Assembly: GCF_024298825.1 (NCBI RefSeq)
Contig: NZ_CP101153.1
Location: forward strand, 3,968,001-4,032,000
Source: Haloglomus salinum
Lineage (GTDB): Archaea > Halobacteriota > Halobacteria > Halobacteriales > Haloarculaceae
Direction: 5' to 3'
Length of the DNA stretch: 64,000 bases
Position 1 is the stretch's first letter. Each line of letters begins with the position of its first letter. Under the pieces are notes generated by a model, which had not been told where the DNA came from, made no database searches, and saw only the letters and a list, made by a program, of their open reading frames with translations. Shown here in pieces: positions 60,327-64,000 of this stretch. The translations under genes and the position numbers were made by a program.

Positions 60327-61217
60327 ATGGCAATCGAGCAGGAATCCGTCAAAGGCAACGACCCGGACAAGGCAATCATCAGCGCGTCGCTCACCGGCGC
60401 GCTCACCACGCGCGACCAGTGCGAGGCGATTCCCTACACCCCCGAGGAGATCGCCGAGGACGCCGCCGCCGCCCGCGAGAACGGTGCCGCCGTCGCACAT
60501 ATCCACGCCCGCACCGAGAACGGCTCACCGACGTTCGATACGGAGGTCTACCAGCAGATCTACGACGAGGTGCGCGAGCGGACGGACATCCTCATCAACT
60601 TCTCGACGGGCGCGATGCACGAACCAGTCGAGTCCCGCACCGAGTACATCCGCGAGGTCCAGCCCGATATCGCGGCGCTCAACATGGGCTCGATGAACTA
60701 CGCGAAGTACAGCGAGAACCGCGACGACTTCGTCTTCGACATGGTGTTCGAGAACCCGTTCAACGAGATCCGGGAGTTCCTCACCACCATGGCCGACAAC
60801 GGTGTCAAGCCGGAACTGGAGTGTTTCGACACGGGGCACATCGGCAACATCCGGCCGTTCGTGGAGAACGGCGAACTGGAGTCGCCCGTCAACTTCTCGC
60901 TCGTCATGGGTGTGCTGGGCGGCATCCCGCCGACGGTGGAGAACCTCGCCCACCAGGTCCGGCAGCTCCCCGACGACGCGACCTGGCAGGTCATCGGTAT
61001 CTCGCGCGAGCAGTGGCAACTGGTGTCGGCGGCGCTCGCGATGGGTGGCAACATCCGTGTCGGACTCGAGGACAACTTCTACTTGCCGAACGGCGAGATG
61101 TCCACCAATCCCGAACTCGTCGCGAAGGCCGCCGAGATGACGCGCAACGTCGGGCGCGAACCCGCGACGCCCGCGGAGGCCGCGGACCTGATGGAACTCG
61201 AGCCGCCGCACCTGTAG
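60327..61217 (+). CDS. BKACE family beta-keto acid cleavage enzyme (DUF849)
   Basis: A 296-residue TIM-barrel enzyme of the beta-keto acid cleavage family (first known as 3-keto-5-aminohexanoate cleavage enzyme). IISASLTGALTTRDQCEAIP, NGAAVAHIHARTENGSPTFD (Zn-binding H58 and H60), INFSTGA, NMGSMNYAKY and VMGVLGGIPPTVENL are family motifs. It would condense a beta-keto acid with acetyl-CoA to give acetoacetate or another product; the substrate cannot be read from sequence. Its neighbour is an enoyl-CoA hydratase. Confidence 0.92.
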   Translation: MAIEQESVKGNDPDKAIISASLTGALTTRDQCEAIPYTPEEIAEDAAAARENGAAVAHIHARTENGSPTFDTEVYQQIYDEVRERTDILINFSTGAMHEPVESRTEYIREVQPDIAALNMGSMNYAKYSENRDDFVFDMVFENPFNEIREFLTTMADNGVKPELECFDTGHIGNIRPFVENGELESPVNFSLVMGVLGGIPPTVENLAHQVRQLPDDATWQVIGISREQWQLVSAALAMGGNIRVGLEDNFYLPNGEMSTNPELVAKAAEMTRNVGREPATPAEAADLMELEPPHL

Positions 61218-61318
61218 CCGCGCGGCAGCTCCGGTGAGTCCGACCGGAACGCGAGGCGTTCCCGAACCGTGGGAGCCGTGCAAAAGCTTATCACACCGGC
61301 AGCGTAACCCACGTCTGA

Positions 61319-61633
61319 ATGGGTGTCGTTAGCACACCACTGCTCGACGAGGCACGGACCATCTTCTCCGACCTCGGCTACGAGGTCGAGAAAGAGGGCG
61401 AGGAACTCCGCGCGGAGCGCAAGTGGCGGACGGTCTTCGTGACGACCGCCGACCCGGAGGAGGCGCCGACACACGGCCGTTTGCGCTGTTTCGTGGCCGA
61501 GTCGGACCGGGCCAGGGAGGTCCGGGACCAGCTCGTGTCGCTCGCCCCGGACTACGACTGGGCGGTCGTCGCTGTCGACAGCGGGGACTATCGCATCCTC
61601 CACCCCAACGCCGAGGCGCTGTCGGCACCGTAG
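61319..61633 (+). CDS. conserved haloarchaeal protein, unknown
   Basis: A 104-residue protein (LLDEARTIFSDLGYEVEKEG, RAERKWRTVFVTTADP, YDWAVVAVDSGDYRILHPNA), mixed alpha/beta with one cysteine. It resembles a small haloarchaeal-only family, possibly DUF7116; the name is from memory. The ATG follows AAAAGCTTATC at 61282-61292, about 27-37 bases upstream. Confidence 0.7.
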   Translation: MGVVSTPLLDEARTIFSDLGYEVEKEGEELRAERKWRTVFVTTADPEEAPTHGRLRCFVAESDRAREVRDQLVSLAPDYDWAVVAVDSGDYRILHPNAEALSAP

Positions 61634-61959
61634 TATCGATAACCCAACTCCCCAACTATCCACCCAATCCGCGTAGTAACATCTTTATTGGCCGATTTAG
61701 AGCCGAAAACCAGAGTCTTCTGCATAATCGCCCAGTATCACGCGTCCCACCGACGGAGCGACGCCGGCGACCACGTTCGGAAACGGACTCGGTGTTTGCT
61801 ATAAAGACCCGCGCAACTGATGGGACAGGACCAATCCATCTGATGCCCCTAGATGGTATCAGACGGGCGAGAGCCCGAGACCACGATGGCACCGAACATC
61901 ACCTACACGCCCGAAGCGCTTCCGAACCGCCTCCGCCGGCTCGTCCAGAGGTGGCGCTG
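61634..61959. other. 326-base region with the acyl-CoA dehydrogenase promoter
   Basis: No gene is supported. TGCTATAAAGACC at 61797-61809 is a clear TATA box, which would start transcription near 61830 and leave a leader of about 130 bases before the ATG at 61960. An in-frame ATG at 61843 would add 39 atypical basic residues. AT-rich sequence at 61677-61700 may be a second element. Confidence 0.5.
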
Positions 61960-63174
61960 ATGCAGTTGACCGACGACCAGCAGGCCTTCAAGCAGGACCT
62001 GCGCGACTACCTCGAGACCGAGGTCGAGCCCGACGTCGACGAACTCGACCGGAACGGGCCGGTGAGCCGCGACCGGATGCTCGGCTACATGGACGACCTC
62101 CGCGAGCTGGGCATCGGCCACGACCCCGACACCGTCCAGGAGTACTTCGGCGACCTGTGGCGGTTCGCCATCGCCAGCGAGGAGATCTCCCGCGTGTGGC
62201 CGTCGCTGAACGTCGCCCTGCAGATGTCGTTCCCGGCCGTGTTCGTCGAGCACGCGTCCGAGCGGACCCGCGAGACGATGCTCCCGCGGCTGGAGGACGG
62301 CCAGTGCATCGGCTGTCTCGCCGTCACGGAACCGGAGGGCGGCAGCGACACGGCCCGCCCGAACGTCGTCGCCGAGTACGACGAGGACGAGGAGATGTAC
62401 ACGCTCCGGGGACAGAAGACGTGGGTCGGCAACGGCGGTATCGCCGACGTGGCGCTGGTCGTCGCCGAGGACGAGCAGACCGGCGTCTCGGACATGTTCC
62501 TGGTCGACTACGAGCACCAGCCCTGGGAGGCAGAATCCATCCAGAAGCTCGGCTGGAAGGGCGTCAACAACGCCCGGATGGACTTCACCGGCTGCAAGGT
62601 CCCGCCCGAGAACAAGCTGATGAACATCGTCGGCAACGCGATGGCCGAGGGCGAGGAGATGACCGACATCGTCCCGTTCCCGGAGAGCGTCACCGACCTG
62701 TTCGCCCGGCAGAAGCCGCTGAACGCCACCTTCTCCTTCATGCGGACGGGGATGGCGTTCATGGCCGTCGGCATCATGCAGGCCGCCTTCGAGGAGGCGC
62801 TGGAGTACGTCGACGAGCGCGAGACCTTCGGCAAGCCCATCGCCGGCCACCAGCTCGTCCAGGAGAAGCTGTACGACATGAACGCGGCGCTGGTCTCCTC
62901 GCGGCAGACCGCCCGACGCGCTGCGGAGGCGCTGGAGGCGGGCGCCCCGGAGGCCCGCCGGCTCACCTCGCTCGCGAAGGGGTACTGCTGTGAACGCTCG
63001 AAGGACGTCACCGACGAAGCCATCCAGGTGTTCGGCGGCGAGGGCCTGAAGACCGAGCGTCGGCTCGAACGGTACTACCGCGACGCCCGCGTCATGACCA
63101 TCCCCGACGGCACCACCGAGATCCAGAAGCTCATCGTCGGCAAGGAGCTGACCGGCACGGCCGCGTACAAGTAA
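61960..63174 (+). CDS. acyl-CoA dehydrogenase
   Basis: A 404-residue flavoprotein dehydrogenase. QLTDDQQAFKQDLRDYLE, CLAVTEPEGGSDTA (FAD/substrate loop), LRGQKTWVGNGGIADVAL, GWKGVNNARMDFTGCKVP, DERETFGKPIAGHQLVQEKL and IQVFGGEGLKTE are typical. In the segment that normally reads YEGT with the catalytic glutamate, this protein has TIPDGTTEIQ, so the base would be Asp unless it lies elsewhere. Start at 61960 matches family N-termini. Substrate unknown; the neighbouring CoA enzymes suggest degradation of a fatty or aromatic acid. Confidence 0.93.
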   Translation: MQLTDDQQAFKQDLRDYLETEVEPDVDELDRNGPVSRDRMLGYMDDLRELGIGHDPDTVQEYFGDLWRFAIASEEISRVWPSLNVALQMSFPAVFVEHASERTRETMLPRLEDGQCIGCLAVTEPEGGSDTARPNVVAEYDEDEEMYTLRGQKTWVGNGGIADVALVVAEDEQTGVSDMFLVDYEHQPWEAESIQKLGWKGVNNARMDFTGCKVPPENKLMNIVGNAMAEGEEMTDIVPFPESVTDLFARQKPLNATFSFMRTGMAFMAVGIMQAAFEEALEYVDERETFGKPIAGHQLVQEKLYDMNAALVSSRQTARRAAEALEAGAPEARRLTSLAKGYCCERSKDVTDEAIQVFGGEGLKTERRLERYYRDARVMTIPDGTTEIQKLIVGKELTGTAAYK

Positions 63175-63339
63175 CCGAGCGGGAGGAATCGACGCTCGCG
63201 GTCGGAACTGGAACCGCTGGCGCCGACGCTGACGCTGGAGTGGGAGCACGACACCACCGAAGAACGGCGCACGGGCCGCGTCGAACGCGGTGCGCCGGCG
63301 GCCGAGAGCGGCCAGTCGGGTGCTCTCGAACGGAGTGCG

Positions 63340-63840
63340 TTACGCCGAGTACTTCTCGTCGACGAAGTAGCAGTCGATGCCGGAGGAGATGTCGGTCAGC
63401 GTCGCGGCGGCCTGCGAGTACTGCATGACCTTGTTCATGTCGCCCTCGAGCTCGAACTTGCCGGACATCATGCCGTCGATGGCGCCGATGTTGCCACGGA
63501 GGAGGTCCTTCCAGACGTCGTAGTCCGCGCGCAGGATGAACCCGGCCTCGACATCGTCGGGGTCCTCGATGAGTCGAGCGTCCGTGCACTTGCCGCCCTC
63601 AAGCGCGACGAGCGTGTAGCCCGTGTCACCGTCGACGTACTGGTCCATCTCCTCGCGGAGCTCATCGGGGAGCGCGTCCATGTCGATATCGTCGATGGGC
63701 ATCCCCTCGGTGATGAAGAGGAAGTCGCCGTCGAAGCCGACGCCCCAGTCGGCCGCCGCCTCGGCGTACTCCTCGTCGTTGTTGATCGCTTCCTTGTACT
63801 GGTCGAACCAATCCTGGCTGGGGAACGGAACTTCGCTCAT
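63340..63840 (-). CDS. SCP2 sterol-binding domain protein
   Basis: A 166-residue protein with an SCP2-type lipid-binding fold: FLFITEGMPIDDID, YTLVALEGGKCTDARLI, AGFILRADYDVWKDLLRGNI and GKFELEGDMNKVMQYSQAAA. In other organisms the domain binds fatty acyl-CoA or sterols. It lies next to, and converges on, an acyl-CoA dehydrogenase (166 bases between stops), in keeping with an acyl-CoA carrier role. Confidence 0.9.
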   Translation of the reverse strand: MSEVPFPSQDWFDQYKEAINNDEEYAEAAADWGVGFDGDFLFITEGMPIDDIDMDALPDELREEMDQYVDGDTGYTLVALEGGKCTDARLIEDPDDVEAGFILRADYDVWKDLLRGNIGAIDGMMSGKFELEGDMNKVMQYSQAAATLTDISSGIDCYFVDEKYSA

Positions 63841-63884
63841 CCGTTACGTGTCTCGCGTTACCACCACCTGACCGTTGTGGATTC

Positions 63885-63904
63885 AATCACCGGGTGATTT
63901 AAGA
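63885..63904. promoter_or_regulatory. inverted repeat overlapping the SCP2 gene TATA box
   Basis: AATCACC-G-GGTGATT at 63885-63899 is a perfect 7-bp inverted repeat around one base, and the TATA-like CTTAAATC (minus strand, 63896-63904) overlaps its right arm. About 45 bases separate it from the ATG at 63840. Confidence 0.55.
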
Positions 63905-64000
63905 CCACCAGCAGTGGCTGGGTCGGACAGCGACCCTCTGGTCCCGTACTGCTGTCGCCACCCGGAGAAGTGACTGTGCCCCCCGTGTCGGGGCCGCTCT

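Noticed and set aside
61820-61843. Short upstream frame (MGQDQSI) before the acyl-CoA dehydrogenase
   Set aside because: The likely transcription start (TATA at 61797) lies at or after its ATG, so it would not be in the mRNA.
1-64000. CRISPR arrays, rRNA genes, transposase genes, complete insertion sequences and origin-type cdc6/orc genes
   Set aside because: No regularly spaced repeats, rRNA-like stretches, DDE/RuvC transposase motifs or Orc1/Cdc6 proteins were seen.

Overview
The window is a 64 kb piece of a haloarchaeal (class Halobacteria) chromosome. The evidence is very high GC, acidic proteomes with Asp/Glu-rich linkers, archaeal-type ribosomal and RNA polymerase genes, archaeal proteasome subunits, the mevalonate route, HalX-type response regulators, Tat lipoproteins, and many genes whose start codon lies about 25-30 bases after a TATA-like element (leaderless style). 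Genes are densely packed, often joined by ATGA, GTGA or TAATG overlaps.

Layout. 1-950: end of an unidentified plus-strand gene and two small hypotheticals. 953-9792 (minus strand): the classic archaeal information cluster in transcription order tRNA-Ser, rps13, rps4, rps11, rpoD, tRNA-Leu, rpl18e, rpl13, rps9, rpoN, rpoK, eno, rps2, then (after a divergent NUDIX-like gene on the other strand) mevalonate kinase and isopentenyl phosphate kinase, which supply archaeal lipid precursors. 9943-11046: a probable selfish homing endonuclease next to tRNA-Ser. 11100-16475: Mrp/NBP35 P-loop carrier with a small partner, proteasome beta and alpha, a zinc-ribbon ArsR-like regulator and moaA. 16479-20336: exported proteins (a CAP/SCP lipoprotein, a second Tat lipoprotein, a PKD-repeat protein). 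20463-28582: signalling and metabolism (two histidine kinases, a HalX response regulator, cysteine synthase, menB, HTH plus membrane partner, universal stress protein).

28600-40909 is the most distinctive block: two tandem, same-strand copies of a secretion cassette, each with a TadA-type ATPase, a TadC-type membrane platform and a very large (556-577 residue) pilin-like protein that starts with a class III signal and carries Ig-like folds. They look like a duplicated type IV pilus-like machine built around giant pilin-like surface proteins.

41011-51408 holds FAH-family hydrolase, a REC-GAF-PAS kinase, triosephosphate isomerase, a pair of small paralogues, aMBF1, an acidic coiled-coil protein, biotin ligase, a lipoprotein, UspA and thioredoxin reductase. 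51505-64000 holds a DUF2342 metalloprotease, a Y-family polymerase with several PCNA-binding-like motifs, small membrane paralogues, an acyl-CoA synthetase with a palindrome in its promoter, a HerA/DUF87-type ATPase with a long acidic tail, and a catabolic group (enoyl-CoA hydratase, BKACE/DUF849 enzyme, acyl-CoA dehydrogenase, SCP2-domain protein). No CRISPR array, complete insertion sequence, rRNA or replication origin was seen.
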